Shown: positions 14,694 to 23,610, counted from the first letter of the stretch. The stretch is DNA of 28,910 nucleotides from Clostridia bacterium (GCA_900757905.1 CAAEPN010000118.1:1-28910), one strand, 5' to 3'. Notes: generated by a model from the letters alone, not told the origin. Program-made: numbers and translations.

Positions 14694-15971
14694 ATGAAGA
14701 TATTAGTCGTCGGTGGCGGCGGCCGAGAACACGCCATTATCAAGAAATTAAAAGAAAATCCCGCTATCACAAAGATCTACGCTCTGCCCGGCAACGGCGG
14801 CATGAGAGATGACGCCGAATGCGTCGATATCGGCGCGAAGGAGATCGATAAGATCTGCGATTTTGCCGTAAAGAGCGCAGTGGATTACGCGGTCGTCGCG
14901 CCGGACGATCCGTTGGTGCTCGGCGCGGTAGACGCGCTCGAAGAACGCGGCATTCCGGCGTTCGGTCCGAAAAAAAATGCAGCCATTATCGAAGGCAGCA
15001 AGGTATTTTCCAAGAACTTAATGAAAAAATACGGCATTCCGACTGCCGCTTACGAGGTTTTTACCGACCTTGACGCAGCGCTTGCGTATCTTGACACCGC
15101 GCCGATTCCGACGGTGGTCAAGGCGGACGGACTGGCGCTCGGCAAGGGCGTTATCATCGCGTCTACGCGCGAAGAAGCCAAAAATGCCGTCATTTCCATG
15201 ATGAAAGACAAGGTATTCGGCGAAAGCGGCGCAAGCGTCGTCATCGAGGAGTTCTTAACCGGCCCGGAGGTTTCGGTTTTATCCTTTACCGACGGAAAAA
15301 CGCTTGTTCCGATGGTTTCCTCCATGGATCACAAGCGTGCGTTAGACAGCGACAAGGGGTTAAACACCGGCGGCATGGGAACGGTCGCGCCCAACCCTTA
15401 CTACACCAAAGAAATCTCGGACGAATGCATGGAAAAGATCTTTTTACCGACTATCCGTGCCATGAATGCCGAGGGAAGAACCTTTAAGGGTTGCCTGTAT
15501 TTCGGGCTGATGTTGACCGAAAACGGCCCGAAAGTCATCGAATACAACTGCCGTTTCGGAGACCCCGAAACGCAAGTCGTTCTTCCGCTTCTAAAAAGCG
15601 ACCTATACACGGTCATGCGTGCGACGACCGACGGAACGCTTGACAAAACGAGCGTAGAATTCTCGGACGGCGCGGCATGCTGCGTCATTGAAGCCTCAAA
15701 CGGCTATCCGCAGAAATATGAATCGGGTTTTCCGATAACGCTGCCCGACGAATACAAAAACAACGTTTATATAGCCGGTGCAAAAATAGCGGACGGCAGA
15801 CTGGTAACGGCCGGCGGACGTGTTTTAGGCGTAACGGCAACGGCCGACACGCTAAAAGAGGCCGTAAAAGCCGCTTATGAAATCGTGCCGCATATCACCT
15901 TTGAAAACGCTTACTACCGCAAAGACATCGGCGCAAAAGCGCTTGCCGCACAAGTCAAAAAGGAGAACTGA
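14694..15971 (+). CDS. purD: Phosphoribosylamine-glycine ligase (GAR synthetase)
   Basis: This 425-residue ATP-grasp enzyme joins phosphoribosylamine to glycine. It begins MKILVVGGGGREHAI, the canonical PurD N-terminus. Further motifs are SKNLMKKYGIPTA, VKADGLALGKGV, the glycine-rich LNTGGMGTVAP and YNCRFGDPETQ. The ATG at 14694 is chosen because TAAGGAG precedes it and the conserved start aligns there. An in-frame upstream ATG at 14586 lies inside repeat copy A and would add 36 artefactual residues. It is separated from the upstream gene by 280 bp holding the repeat, and from purL by 3 bp. Confidence 0.97.
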   Translation: MKILVVGGGGREHAIIKKLKENPAITKIYALPGNGGMRDDAECVDIGAKEIDKICDFAVKSAVDYAVVAPDDPLVLGAVDALEERGIPAFGPKKNAAIIEGSKVFSKNLMKKYGIPTAAYEVFTDLDAALAYLDTAPIPTVVKADGLALGKGVIIASTREEAKNAVISMMKDKVFGESGASVVIEEFLTGPEVSVLSFTDGKTLVPMVSSMDHKRALDSDKGLNTGGMGTVAPNPYYTKEISDECMEKIFLPTIRAMNAEGRTFKGCLYFGLMLTENGPKVIEYNCRFGDPETQVVLPLLKSDLYTVMRATTDGTLDKTSVEFSDGAACCVIEASNGYPQKYESGFPITLPDEYKNNVYIAGAKIADGRLVTAGGRVLGVTATADTLKEAVKAAYEIVPHITFENAYYRKDIGAKALAAQVKKEN

Positions 15972-15974
15972 CAT

Positions 15975-18900
15975 ATGGTCTACAGAGTTTATGCAGAAAA
16001 AAAACCGGCTTTTGCCCACGAAGCGAACGCCCTTTTGACCGAAGCGCGCGATATTTTGGGAATCGCTTCTCTTGAAAAGGTACGCGTCATCAATCGGTAT
16101 GATGTGGAAAACATCGCGAAAGATTTGTTTGAATACGCAAAAAAAACCGTTTTTTCCGAGCCGCAGTTAGATACGGTTTCGGGGAATATCGACACAAGCG
16201 GTGCAGTCGCCTTTGCCGTGGAGTATCTGCCCGGACAATTCGACCAACGCGCCGATTCCGCCGCCCAGTGTATCCAGATCATTTCCCAAGGCGAAAGACC
16301 CACTGTCCGCACGGCAAAGGTTTATCTGTTATACGGCGCTCTTTCCGAAAAAGAAGTTGCCGCTATCAAAAAATACGTCATCAATCCGGTAGAAGCGCGC
16401 GAGGCGTCGTTTGAAAAACCGGAAACGCTTGCGGCAAGCTACACCGTGCCGGAAACAGTGGAAACGCTTGACGGATTTACCGCACTTGACCGTGCCGGTC
16501 TTGAAAAGTTCATTAAGACCTACGGTCTTGCCATGGACATAAGCGACCTCACTTTCTGTCAGAACTATTTCATTTCGGAAAAGCGCGACCCGACCATTAC
16601 CGAGCTTCGCATGATCGATACCTATTGGTCGGATCACTGCCGCCATACCACCTTTCTTACCACAATTGACAAAGTCACCTTTGAGGACGCACTCATTCAG
16701 AGCACCTATGAAGACTATCTTAAGACGCGCGAAGCGCTTGGCCGCACAAAGCCAGTCAATCTTATGGACGTGGCAACGCTTGCAGCCAAATACTTAAAAA
16801 GCCGCGGCAAGCTTGCAAAGCTCGATGAATCCGAAGAGATCAATGCCTGCACGGTTAAGATCACCGTTGAAGTCGACGGTGAAAAACAGCCGTGGCTGCT
16901 TCTTTTCAAGAACGAAACGCACAACCATCCGACCGAAATCGAACCGTTTGGCGGTGCGGCCACCTGTATCGGCGGCGCGATCCGCGATCCTCTTTCGGGA
17001 CGAAGCTATGTATACGCCGCCATGCGTGTAACGGGCGCAGCCGACCCGACCCGTCCGATCGCCGAAACGCTGCCCGGCAAGTTGCCGCAGCGAAAGATCG
17101 TGACGACCGCCGCTGCCGGTTATTCCTCCTACGGCAACCAGATAGGCCTTGCCACCGGCATGGTGGATGAGATCTACCACGACGGCTATGCCGCAAAGCG
17201 CATGGAGATCGGTGCGGTCATTGCCGCAGCTCCTGCCGAAAACGTGCGCCGCGAACGCCCGGTGCCGGGCGATGCGGTCATCCTGCTTGGCGGCCGCACA
17301 GGGCGCGACGGCTGTGGCGGCGCTACCGGTTCCTCCAAAGCGCACACGGCCTCCTCGCTTGAGACCTGCGGCGCAGAGGTACAAAAGGGCAACGCGCCGG
17401 AGGAGCGCAAATTACAGCGGTTATTCCGCAACGCCGAAGCTTGCCGCATGATCAAGCGCTGCAACGATTTCGGCGCGGGCGGCGTGTCGGTTGCCGTCGG
17501 CGAGCTTGCGGACGGTCTTGACATCGATCTGAACGCTGTTCCGAAGAAATACGAAGGCCTTGACGGCACGGAGCTTGCTATCAGCGAATCCCAAGAGCGC
17601 ATGGCGGTCGTGGTCGAGCCGAAAGACGTTTCGCGTTTTCTCGAGATTGCAAAAGCGGAGAATTTAGAGGCGACCGTTATTGCTTCGGTCACCGAAAAGC
17701 CGCGTCTTGTCATGCACTGGAACGGCCGGACGATCGTGGATGTCAGCCGTGACTTCTTAAACTCCAACGGAGCGGAAAAGCACATAGATATTGACATTTC
17801 CGCGCCCATAGATTATAATAGAAAAACCGATTCCGATTTTGAAACGGCCTACAAGGCACTTGCCGGCGACCTCAATGTCTGCTCCAAGCGCGGTCTTTCC
17901 GAACGCTTTGACTCAACCATCGGCGCAGGTACGGTGCTCATGCCCTTTGGCGGCAAGCATCAGCAAACGCCGATCCAAGCGATGGTTCACAAAATTTCGG
18001 TAGAAAACGGACACACCGACGCCTGCTCGCTCATGTCGTGGGGTTACAATCCGTTTATCACGGAAAAAAGCCCGTATCATGGGGCATATCTCGCCGTGGT
18101 GGAAAGCCTTTGCAAATTGGTGGCCGCCGGAGCGGAATTCAAGGACGTTTATCTCACGTTCCAAGAGTATTTCGAACGTCCGGGAGCTGACCCGAAACGT
18201 TGGGGCAAACCGTTAGCGGCATTACTTGGCGCGTTCCGCGCGCAAAAGGATTTCGGCATCGCTTCCATCGGCGGCAAGGACTCCATGAGCGGTTCGTTTG
18301 AAAAATTAGACGTTCCACCGACGCTTGTTTCATTTGCCGTGACTACCGAAAAAACAGACCGTATTGTGTCGAACGAATTCAAAACAGCCGGAAGCGAAGT
18401 CATTCTTCTTCGTCCGGAATACGGTGCGGATGGACTGCCGGTGGCTTCCTCGCTTATCAAGGTGTTTGAAAAGGTAAACAAGCTGCTTTCCGAAGGAACG
18501 GCGATCTCCGCCTATACCCTCACCTATGGCGGCATGGCCGAAGCGGTCTTGAAGATGTGCTTAGGCAACGACTACGGCTTCCGCTTTGAAAACGACTTAA
18601 CCATGGACGACTTATTCGGCTATGGCTACGGCAGCTTCCTTCTTGAACTTAAAAAGAACTGCGCCGAGGGCAAAACGATCGGTTTTGTCACCGAACAGCG
18701 GTTAATGGAATACAAGGGAAAATGCATCCGCACGTCGGAGTTACAAGGGATTTATGAAGATCGGTTAGAAAAGGTATTTCCCTGCAATCTGCCGACCGAC
18801 AAGGCAAGCGAAGCCGAAATGCACGATTTTTCGTATGCGGTAAAGCCGGGGGAACGCAAAGCGCCGGCCGTAGCACATGCGCGTCCTAAGGTACTTATTC

Positions 18901-19682
18901 CGGTATTTCCCGGCACAAACTGCGAATACGACAGTGCAAAAGCGGTTCGTGACGCCGGTGCGGACGCAAAGATCATGGTCATCGGCAACTTAAGCGCCGA
19001 CGCAATCGCCCGTTCGGCGGACGCCTTTGCGGCAGAGCTTGCTTCGTCGCAGATCGTCTTTATTCCGGGCGGCTTTTCCGGCGGCGACGAACCGGACGGT
19101 TCGGGCAAATTTATCACGGCTTTCTTCCGCAACGCCGCCATAAAAGAACAGGTTGCCACGCTACTCGAAAAGCGTGACGGACTGATGTGCGGCATCTGCA
19201 ACGGCTTCCAGGCGCTTATCAAGCTCGGTCTTGTTCCCTACGGAAAGATCATTGATACCGATGAGAACTCGCCCACGCTGACCTTTAACACCATAAGCCG
19301 TCACCAATCGCGCATTGTTCGCACGCGTATTGCCTCCAACAAATCGCCATGGCTTTCGGGCACCAAGGTCGGTGAGATCTATTCCGTGCCGATCTCGCAC
19401 GGCGAAGGCCGCTTTATTGCCGACGCTGCGCTTGTCAAGAAGCTTGCCGAAAACGGTCAGATCGCGACCCAATACTGCGACCTTGAAGGACACGCGTCTG
19501 CCGACATCGCCTTTAACCCCAACAATTCGATGTACGCCATCGAAGGCATTACCTCACCCGACGGCCGCGTATTCGGCAAAATGGGACATTCCGAACGCGT
19601 CGGAAACGGGCTTTACAAAAATGTTCCCGGTGAATACGAGCTTGGCATGTTCCGAAACGCCGTCAACTATTTTAAAATATAA
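15975..19682 (+). CDS. purL: Phosphoribosylformylglycinamidine synthase, single-chain
   Basis: This 1235-residue enzyme converts FGAR and glutamine to FGAM. The N-terminal PurS-like part is followed by the PurL core with the TYWSDHCRHTTF and FKNETHNHPTEIEPFGG motifs, a second AIRS-like half (IGGKDSMSG), and a class I glutaminase from about residue 972 (VLIPVFPGTNCEYD). The nucleophile is C1075 in MCGICNGFQAL, and SHGEGRF lies near the catalytic His/Glu region. Many Firmicutes split this into PurS, PurQ and PurL; here a single large chain is used, as in Gram-negatives and some Clostridia, and no purS or purQ is seen. AAAGGAGAAC overlaps the end of purD 3 bp upstream. Confidence 0.97.
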   Translation: MVYRVYAEKKPAFAHEANALLTEARDILGIASLEKVRVINRYDVENIAKDLFEYAKKTVFSEPQLDTVSGNIDTSGAVAFAVEYLPGQFDQRADSAAQCIQIISQGERPTVRTAKVYLLYGALSEKEVAAIKKYVINPVEAREASFEKPETLAASYTVPETVETLDGFTALDRAGLEKFIKTYGLAMDISDLTFCQNYFISEKRDPTITELRMIDTYWSDHCRHTTFLTTIDKVTFEDALIQSTYEDYLKTREALGRTKPVNLMDVATLAAKYLKSRGKLAKLDESEEINACTVKITVEVDGEKQPWLLLFKNETHNHPTEIEPFGGAATCIGGAIRDPLSGRSYVYAAMRVTGAADPTRPIAETLPGKLPQRKIVTTAAAGYSSYGNQIGLATGMVDEIYHDGYAAKRMEIGAVIAAAPAENVRRERPVPGDAVILLGGRTGRDGCGGATGSSKAHTASSLETCGAEVQKGNAPEERKLQRLFRNAEACRMIKRCNDFGAGGVSVAVGELADGLDIDLNAVPKKYEGLDGTELAISESQERMAVVVEPKDVSRFLEIAKAENLEATVIASVTEKPRLVMHWNGRTIVDVSRDFLNSNGAEKHIDIDISAPIDYNRKTDSDFETAYKALAGDLNVCSKRGLSERFDSTIGAGTVLMPFGGKHQQTPIQAMVHKISVENGHTDACSLMSWGYNPFITEKSPYHGAYLAVVESLCKLVAAGAEFKDVYLTFQEYFERPGADPKRWGKPLAALLGAFRAQKDFGIASIGGKDSMSGSFEKLDVPPTLVSFAVTTEKTDRIVSNEFKTAGSEVILLRPEYGADGLPVASSLIKVFEKVNKLLSEGTAISAYTLTYGGMAEAVLKMCLGNDYGFRFENDLTMDDLFGYGYGSFLLELKKNCAEGKTIGFVTEQRLMEYKGKCIRTSELQGIYEDRLEKVFPCNLPTDKASEAEMHDFSYAVKPGERKAPAVAHARPKVLIPVFPGTNCEYDSAKAVRDAGADAKIMVIGNLSADAIARSADAFAAELASSQIVFIPGGFSGGDEPDGSGKFITAFFRNAAIKEQVATLLEKRDGLMCGICNGFQALIKLGLVPYGKIIDTDENSPTLTFNTISRHQSRIVRTRIASNKSPWLSGTKVGEIYSVPISHGEGRFIADAALVKKLAENGQIATQYCDLEGHASADIAFNPNNSMYAIEGITSPDGRVFGKMGHSERVGNGLYKNVPGEYELGMFRNAVNYFKI

Positions 19683-19693
19683 GGAGCTTTTCC

Positions 19694-21370
19694 ATGACTT
19701 ACAAATCCGACATTGAAATTGCGCAAAGCGTTCCCATGAAGCACATTTCCGAGATTGCCGCAAGCGCCGGTATTGACGCAAAATACGTCGAGCAATACGG
19801 CTCTTACAAGGCAAAAATTGATCTATCCCTCTTAAACGACCGCAAAGACGAGCCGGACGGAAAGCTGATTCTTGTCACGGCAATCACGCCGACGCCGGCC
19901 GGTGAGGGCAAGACCACCACCACCATCGGCCTTGCCGACAGCTTAAAGAAGATCGGCAAAAAAGTGACGGTAGCGCTTCGTGAGCCGTCGCTCGGTCCGG
20001 TTTTCGGCATTAAAGGAGGAGCAGCCGGCGGCGGATATGCGCAAGTCGTTCCCATGGAGGACATCAATCTGCACTTTACCGGCGATTTTCATGCCATTGG
20101 TGCGGCCAACAATCTGCTTGCCGCCATGCTTGACAATCACATTCAACAGGGCAATGCGCTTGGCATCGATGTGCGCCGCATTACCTGGAAACGCTGCGTG
20201 GACATGAACGACCGTCAGCTTCGAAACATTGTAGACGGTCTCGGCGGCAAGGCCAACGGCACGCCGCGTGAGGACGGCTTTGATATCACGGTGGCTTCGG
20301 AGGTCATGGCGGTTCTCTGCCTTGCCTCCTCCCTCACCGACCTTAAAGAACGTCTTTCACGCATTATCGTCGCCTACACCTATGACGGGAAGCCTGTCAC
20401 CTGTGCCGACCTAAAGGCGCAGGGCGCGATGACAGCCCTGTTAAAGGACGCGTTGAAACCCAATCTTGTGCAGACGCTTGAGGGTACGCCGGCCTTTGTT
20501 CACGGCGGCCCGTTTGCCAACATTGCTCACGGCTGCAACTCGGTCATTGCGACGCGCACAGCGCTCAAAATGGGCGATTACACGGTCACCGAAGCCGGCT
20601 TTGGCGCAGACTTGGGTGCGGAAAAGTTCTTGGATATCAAGTGCCGCTATGCAGGACTAACGCCGGCGGCCGTCGTTGTAGTGGCAACCATCCGGGCGCT
20701 CAAAATGCATGGAGGACTTCCCAAAACCGAGCTTGCCACGCCCGACCTGGACGCGCTCAAAAAGGGCTTGCCGAACCTTTTACGTCATGTTTCCAATATC
20801 ACGAACGTTTACAAGCTTCCGGCAGTCGTAGCAGTCAACAAGTTCCCGACCGACACAGATGAAGAGGTCGAGCAAGTCATCCGTGAATGCCGCAAGTTAG
20901 GCGTCAACACGGTCCTTTCGGACGTATGGGCAAAAGGCTCAGAGGGCGGAATCGAGCTTGCCGAAGAGGTAGTACGCTTATGTGAAAAACCGAACGATTT
21001 CACGTTCTCCTACGAGCTTTCCGGAAGCATTGAGGAAAAGATCGAAGCCATCGTCAAGAAAATCTACGGCGGCGACGGCGTTGACTTCTTACCGGCGGCA
21101 AAGAAGCAGATAGCGACTCTCACCGAGCTTGGCTTTTCCGAGCTTCCGGTCTGTGTTGCCAAGACCCAATACAGCTTTTCGGACGACCCGACAAAGCTCG
21201 GTGCGCCGGAGCATTTCCGCATCACCGTCAAGAACGTCAAGGTTTCGGCAGGCGCCGGCTTTATCGTCGTTCTTACAGGCGACATCATGACCATGCCGGG
21301 ACTTCCCAAGGTACCGGCCGCCGAGAAAATCGACGTAGACGAAAACGGCAGAATTTCGGGATTGTTCTAA
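19694..21370 (+). CDS. fhs: Formate-tetrahydrofolate ligase
   Basis: This 558-residue enzyme makes 10-formyl-THF from formate, THF and ATP. The P-loop-like PTPAGEGKTTT is at residues 66-76, followed by LREPSLGPVFGIKGGAAGGG and the DFHAIGAANNLLAAMLDNH region. Length is normal. AAGGAGCTTTTCC precedes the ATG, 11 bp after purL. It is the last gene of the operon, ahead of a strong terminator. It supplies the cofactor for PurN and AICAR formyltransferase in the same operon. This gene family is shared with acetogens and with purine fermenters, but no other Wood-Ljungdahl gene is present here, so a biosynthetic role is favoured. Confidence 0.97.
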   Translation: MTYKSDIEIAQSVPMKHISEIAASAGIDAKYVEQYGSYKAKIDLSLLNDRKDEPDGKLILVTAITPTPAGEGKTTTTIGLADSLKKIGKKVTVALREPSLGPVFGIKGGAAGGGYAQVVPMEDINLHFTGDFHAIGAANNLLAAMLDNHIQQGNALGIDVRRITWKRCVDMNDRQLRNIVDGLGGKANGTPREDGFDITVASEVMAVLCLASSLTDLKERLSRIIVAYTYDGKPVTCADLKAQGAMTALLKDALKPNLVQTLEGTPAFVHGGPFANIAHGCNSVIATRTALKMGDYTVTEAGFGADLGAEKFLDIKCRYAGLTPAAVVVVATIRALKMHGGLPKTELATPDLDALKKGLPNLLRHVSNITNVYKLPAVVAVNKFPTDTDEEVEQVIRECRKLGVNTVLSDVWAKGSEGGIELAEEVVRLCEKPNDFTFSYELSGSIEEKIEAIVKKIYGGDGVDFLPAAKKQIATLTELGFSELPVCVAKTQYSFSDDPTKLGAPEHFRITVKNVKVSAGAGFIVVLTGDIMTMPGLPKVPAAEKIDVDENGRISGLF

Positions 21371-21450
21371 AGCGCGTTACAACCCTGCCAGCGCAGTTAT
21401 AGCAAAGATCAGATTTCGAAAAACAGTGGAAATTTTCCAATTAAAGGAAA

Positions 21451-21463
21451 TTTTGCGACACGC
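21451..21463 (+). repeat. 13-nt trace of the dispersed repeat end
   Basis: TTTTGCGACACGC is identical to the 3' end of all four longer repeat copies. Here too it abuts a terminator stem, which begins at 21464. The rest of the element is missing. It may be a remnant or an independent fragment. Confidence 0.55.
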
Positions 21464-21499
21464 AAAAGCGGCAAGAGTAAAACCTCTTGCCGCTTTTTT
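21464..21499. terminator. Bidirectional terminator of the purine operon and lipase gene
   Basis: AAAAGCGGCAAGAG (21464-21477) pairs with CTCTTGCCGCTTTT (21484-21497) over 14 bp, with a 6-nt loop, followed by TT. The lipase stop codon (21498-21500, minus strand) touches its edge, so it serves both convergent transcripts. Confidence 0.92.
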
Positions 21500-22166
21500 A
21501 ATGCAGCTGATACCATAACGACCGATAGTAATTCTGCGGTCGGTGCGCTTCAAAGGACACGGCAAACGGCAAAAGCAGAACGCCGGTATGAATATTTATC
21601 CCGACGTGACGGAATCCGAACAGTGCCGGCGGGACTTTGGCAACGATATCGTTTCCGTTTGTCACACGAAGCGTTTTGAACACGCGCTTATTGTATGACC
21701 TTGCAAACGCCTTATTTCCCACGCGTGGACAGCCGAAAAGGTACGCCTCCACGTCTTTATGCGGAAAATTGTACTGAATGTCCACCGCGCAAAGTACCGC
21801 AAGCGCCGCGCCGAGCGAATGTCCCGTCACGGTGACCCGACAGGCGCCGGACGGAATAAGGGCGTGTATCTTGTCGCGCACGCTTTTGTAGGTGCGTAAG
21901 AACCCGGCATGAACGCGGATATCCGTGTTTTCGTTATCGTAGGGAATGACCGCTTTGGCAAAGCAAAAGTCGTTGAGCCAATTGATACGCGAATCCGTTC
22001 CGCGAAATGTGATACTTACATTTTCATTGCGGATACGCACAAAGCATTCCGTATCCGTTTCCTTATCCTCCACCAGAATGACCTTGCTGCAATGGCACAG
22101 CGGCTGATTATCGCGATAGGCAATGGACGCAAGCTCAAGCATATGTAACATCTCGGAACCATTCAT
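21498..22166 (-). CDS. Lipase family (class 3) alpha/beta hydrolase
   Basis: This 222-residue protein shows the lipase_3 pattern (PF01764): SITFRGTDS (51-59), VHAGFL (85-90), and the nucleophile elbow TGHSLGAA (114-121) with S117. D173 (NGNDIVAKVPP) and H208 (EAHRPQNYY) complete a plausible triad. No signal peptide or transmembrane segment is seen, so it is probably cytoplasmic, odd for a lipase that would act on external fat. AGAAGG lies 5-6 nt upstream of the ATG. No convincing promoter could be fixed upstream. It stands alone between the purine operon and a divergent glycoside-phosphorylase gene. The natural ester substrate is unknown. Confidence 0.87.
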   Translation of the reverse strand: MNGSEMLHMLELASIAYRDNQPLCHCSKVILVEDKETDTECFVRIRNENVSITFRGTDSRINWLNDFCFAKAVIPYDNENTDIRVHAGFLRTYKSVRDKIHALIPSGACRVTVTGHSLGAALAVLCAVDIQYNFPHKDVEAYLFGCPRVGNKAFARSYNKRVFKTLRVTNGNDIVAKVPPALFGFRHVGINIHTGVLLLPFAVSFEAHRPQNYYRSLWYQLH

Positions 22167-22247
22167 AGAAACCTTCTTCCGCTTTGGTTTATTTCAACGG
22201 CAAGTCTATGGAAATTTGTATTATCTTACGAAATTTTGCTTTTTCGC

Positions 22248-22276
22248 TTGACAGAATCCCGTTTTGCCGATAGACT
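22248..22276 (+). promoter_or_regulatory. Promoter of the GH130 gene
   Basis: TTGACA (22248-22253) and TAGACT (22271-22276) are spaced by 17 bp. The ATG follows 52 bp after the -10 box. Confidence 0.82.
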
Positions 22277-22328
22277 GTAACCGTCACACAAAGCAACACT
22301 ACAATGTATGACGGAAAGAGGGAAAATC

Positions 22329-23348
22329 ATGCCGAAAGTTACACCGGAATTATCCAGTGCTTCCGCACTTCACAAGCTCTCAAAGCCGATCTTGACCAAA
22401 GACGACATGCCGTATGAGGCGTCGCTCATCTTCAACGCCGGCGTTATCAAACATGAGGGAAAATACTTAATGGTCTTTCGCAACGATTACGGTACGGATG
22501 AAGAAAAATACGGCGAAGGACAGAACTTTCGCGGAACATCGGTCGGCCTTGCTGTCAGCGATAACGGCATCGACGGCTGGAAGGTGTTCGAAAAGCCGCT
22601 TATCGACAGCGCGGATATTGCCGACCCGGAAATCAGCCGCTTATATGACCCGCGTATTACAAGAATTGACGGACGTCTTTATCTGTGTCTTGCCATGGAC
22701 ACACGTCACGGCATTCGCGGCTGTATCGCTTCGCTAAACGACAGCCTTGACAAGATCGACATTCTCAGCGCCAGCGTGCCGGATAACCGCAACATGGTAT
22801 TATTTCCGGAAAGAATCGGCGGACTGTATGTCCGGTTAGAGCGTCCCTTCCCTGTCTACGGACGCGGCGGAAGAGACCGGTTCGATCTATGGCTGTCCAA
22901 ATCGCCCGACCTTCGTTATTGGGGCGATCATGCGCTTGTTTTAGGCGTCGAAAACGTACCGTACTCCAACGATAAAATCGGCCCGGCCGCTCCGCCGGTC
23001 AAGACCGAAAAAGGGTGGCTTACCACGTTTCACGCTGTGGACATTGACGCAAGCCGCAGCAAAAACGGTTGGGAAAAAACATGGAAAAAGCGCTACTCGG
23101 CCGGCATCATGCTGCTTGACAGGGACGATCCGTCCAAAGTGCTCGGCATGAGCAAAACGCCGCTCATTGCACCGGAAAAAGACTACGAGACCGACGAAGG
23201 CTTCCGTCAGAACGTCATTTTCCCGGGCGGAATGATTTTAGAGGAAAGCGGCGAAGTCAAGATATATTATGGCGCAAGCGACACGGTGGAATGTGTGGCA
23301 ACTGCCGACGTCAACGACCTTCTTGCACTTTGCTCAGAACAGAAATAA
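22329..23348 (+). CDS. GH130-family glycoside phosphorylase/hydrolase
   Basis: This 339-residue protein has the five-bladed propeller pattern of GH130 (DUF377-type). Motifs are FNAGVI (35-40), MVFRNDYG (48-55), RLYDPRIT (104-111) with the probable catalytic D107, and the late FPGGMILE and YYGASDTVE segments. Characterised members phosphorolyse beta-1,4- or beta-1,2-mannosides, giving mannose 1-phosphate; some are hydrolases. No signal peptide is present, consistent with an intracellular phosphorylase. The start at 22329 was chosen over ATG 22308 because GAGGGAAAATC lies directly upstream of it. It is a single-gene unit with its own promoter and no transporter or mannose gene next to it, so linkage specificity is open. 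Confidence 0.88.
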   Translation: MPKVTPELSSASALHKLSKPILTKDDMPYEASLIFNAGVIKHEGKYLMVFRNDYGTDEEKYGEGQNFRGTSVGLAVSDNGIDGWKVFEKPLIDSADIADPEISRLYDPRITRIDGRLYLCLAMDTRHGIRGCIASLNDSLDKIDILSASVPDNRNMVLFPERIGGLYVRLERPFPVYGRGGRDRFDLWLSKSPDLRYWGDHALVLGVENVPYSNDKIGPAAPPVKTEKGWLTTFHAVDIDASRSKNGWEKTWKKRYSAGIMLLDRDDPSKVLGMSKTPLIAPEKDYETDEGFRQNVIFPGGMILEESGEVKIYYGASDTVECVATADVNDLLALCSEQK

Positions 23349-23352
23349 TAAA

Positions 23353-23380
23353 AGGACAGCTTTGAAAGCTGTCCTCAGTT
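23353..23380 (+). terminator. Terminator-like hairpin after the GH130 gene (left flank of repeat copy B)
   Basis: AGGACAGCTTT and AAAGCTGTCCT (23353-23375) form an 11-bp inverted repeat around one base, so the real loop uses a few paired positions. The U-run is weak (CAGTTTG). The same 23 bp recurs at 23569-23591. Confidence 0.75.
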
Positions 23381-23381
23381 T

Positions 23382-23568
23382 GTTGCAAAAGTCTATAAGG
23401 CTTTTCGGGCGAAGCCCGATTTTAATAAAAATTCGAAAAATCCGGGGACATGTGCCACGGATTTTTCACTGATAGATTCGCGAGTGTCGAAAAGCGGAGC
23501 TTTTTGGCATGAGGCGCCAGCGCACGAATCTGTTTTCGTGTCGTAAAACGCAGTTTTGCGACACGCGC
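23382..23568 (+). repeat. Dispersed repeat, copy B
   Basis: A full-length, 187-bp copy lies between the convergent GH130 and ApgM genes. It begins GTTGCAAAAGTCTATA and ends TTTTGCGACACGCGC. The ends form an imperfect terminal inverted repeat (GTTGCAAAA against GTCGCAAAA, 8 of 9). Internal hairpins are CGGGC/GCCCG, GAAAAATCCG/CGGATTTTTC, AAAAGC/GCTTTTT and GTGTCGTAAAAC/GTTTTGCGACAC. Long-range pairing AGATTCG/CGAATCT is also possible. No protein-coding pattern is supported. Confidence 0.92.
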
Positions 23569-23591
23569 AGGACAGCTTTGAAAGCTGTCCT
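23569..23591. terminator. Duplicate hairpin at the right flank of repeat copy B
   Basis: This stretch is identical over 23 bp to 23353-23375, extended here to 27 bp by a GC pair on each side. It lies 20 bp beyond the ApgM stop codon. On the minus strand no U-run follows, so termination there may be weak. Confidence 0.7.
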
Positions 23592-23610
23592 GCTTTACTG
23601 TTTGAACGAT

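Noticed and set aside
16794..17384. Minus-strand open frame (196 codons) inside purL
   Set aside because: Shadow of a GC-rich third-position pattern in purL; no independent support.
19694..21370. Reading fhs as a sign of acetogenesis or purine fermentation
   Set aside because: No other Wood-Ljungdahl or purine-degradation gene is in the window, and all cotranscribed genes are biosynthetic.
22278..22295. Possible catabolite-responsive (cre) site near the GH130 promoter
   Set aside because: TGTAACCG matches the first half of the consensus, but the second half does not.
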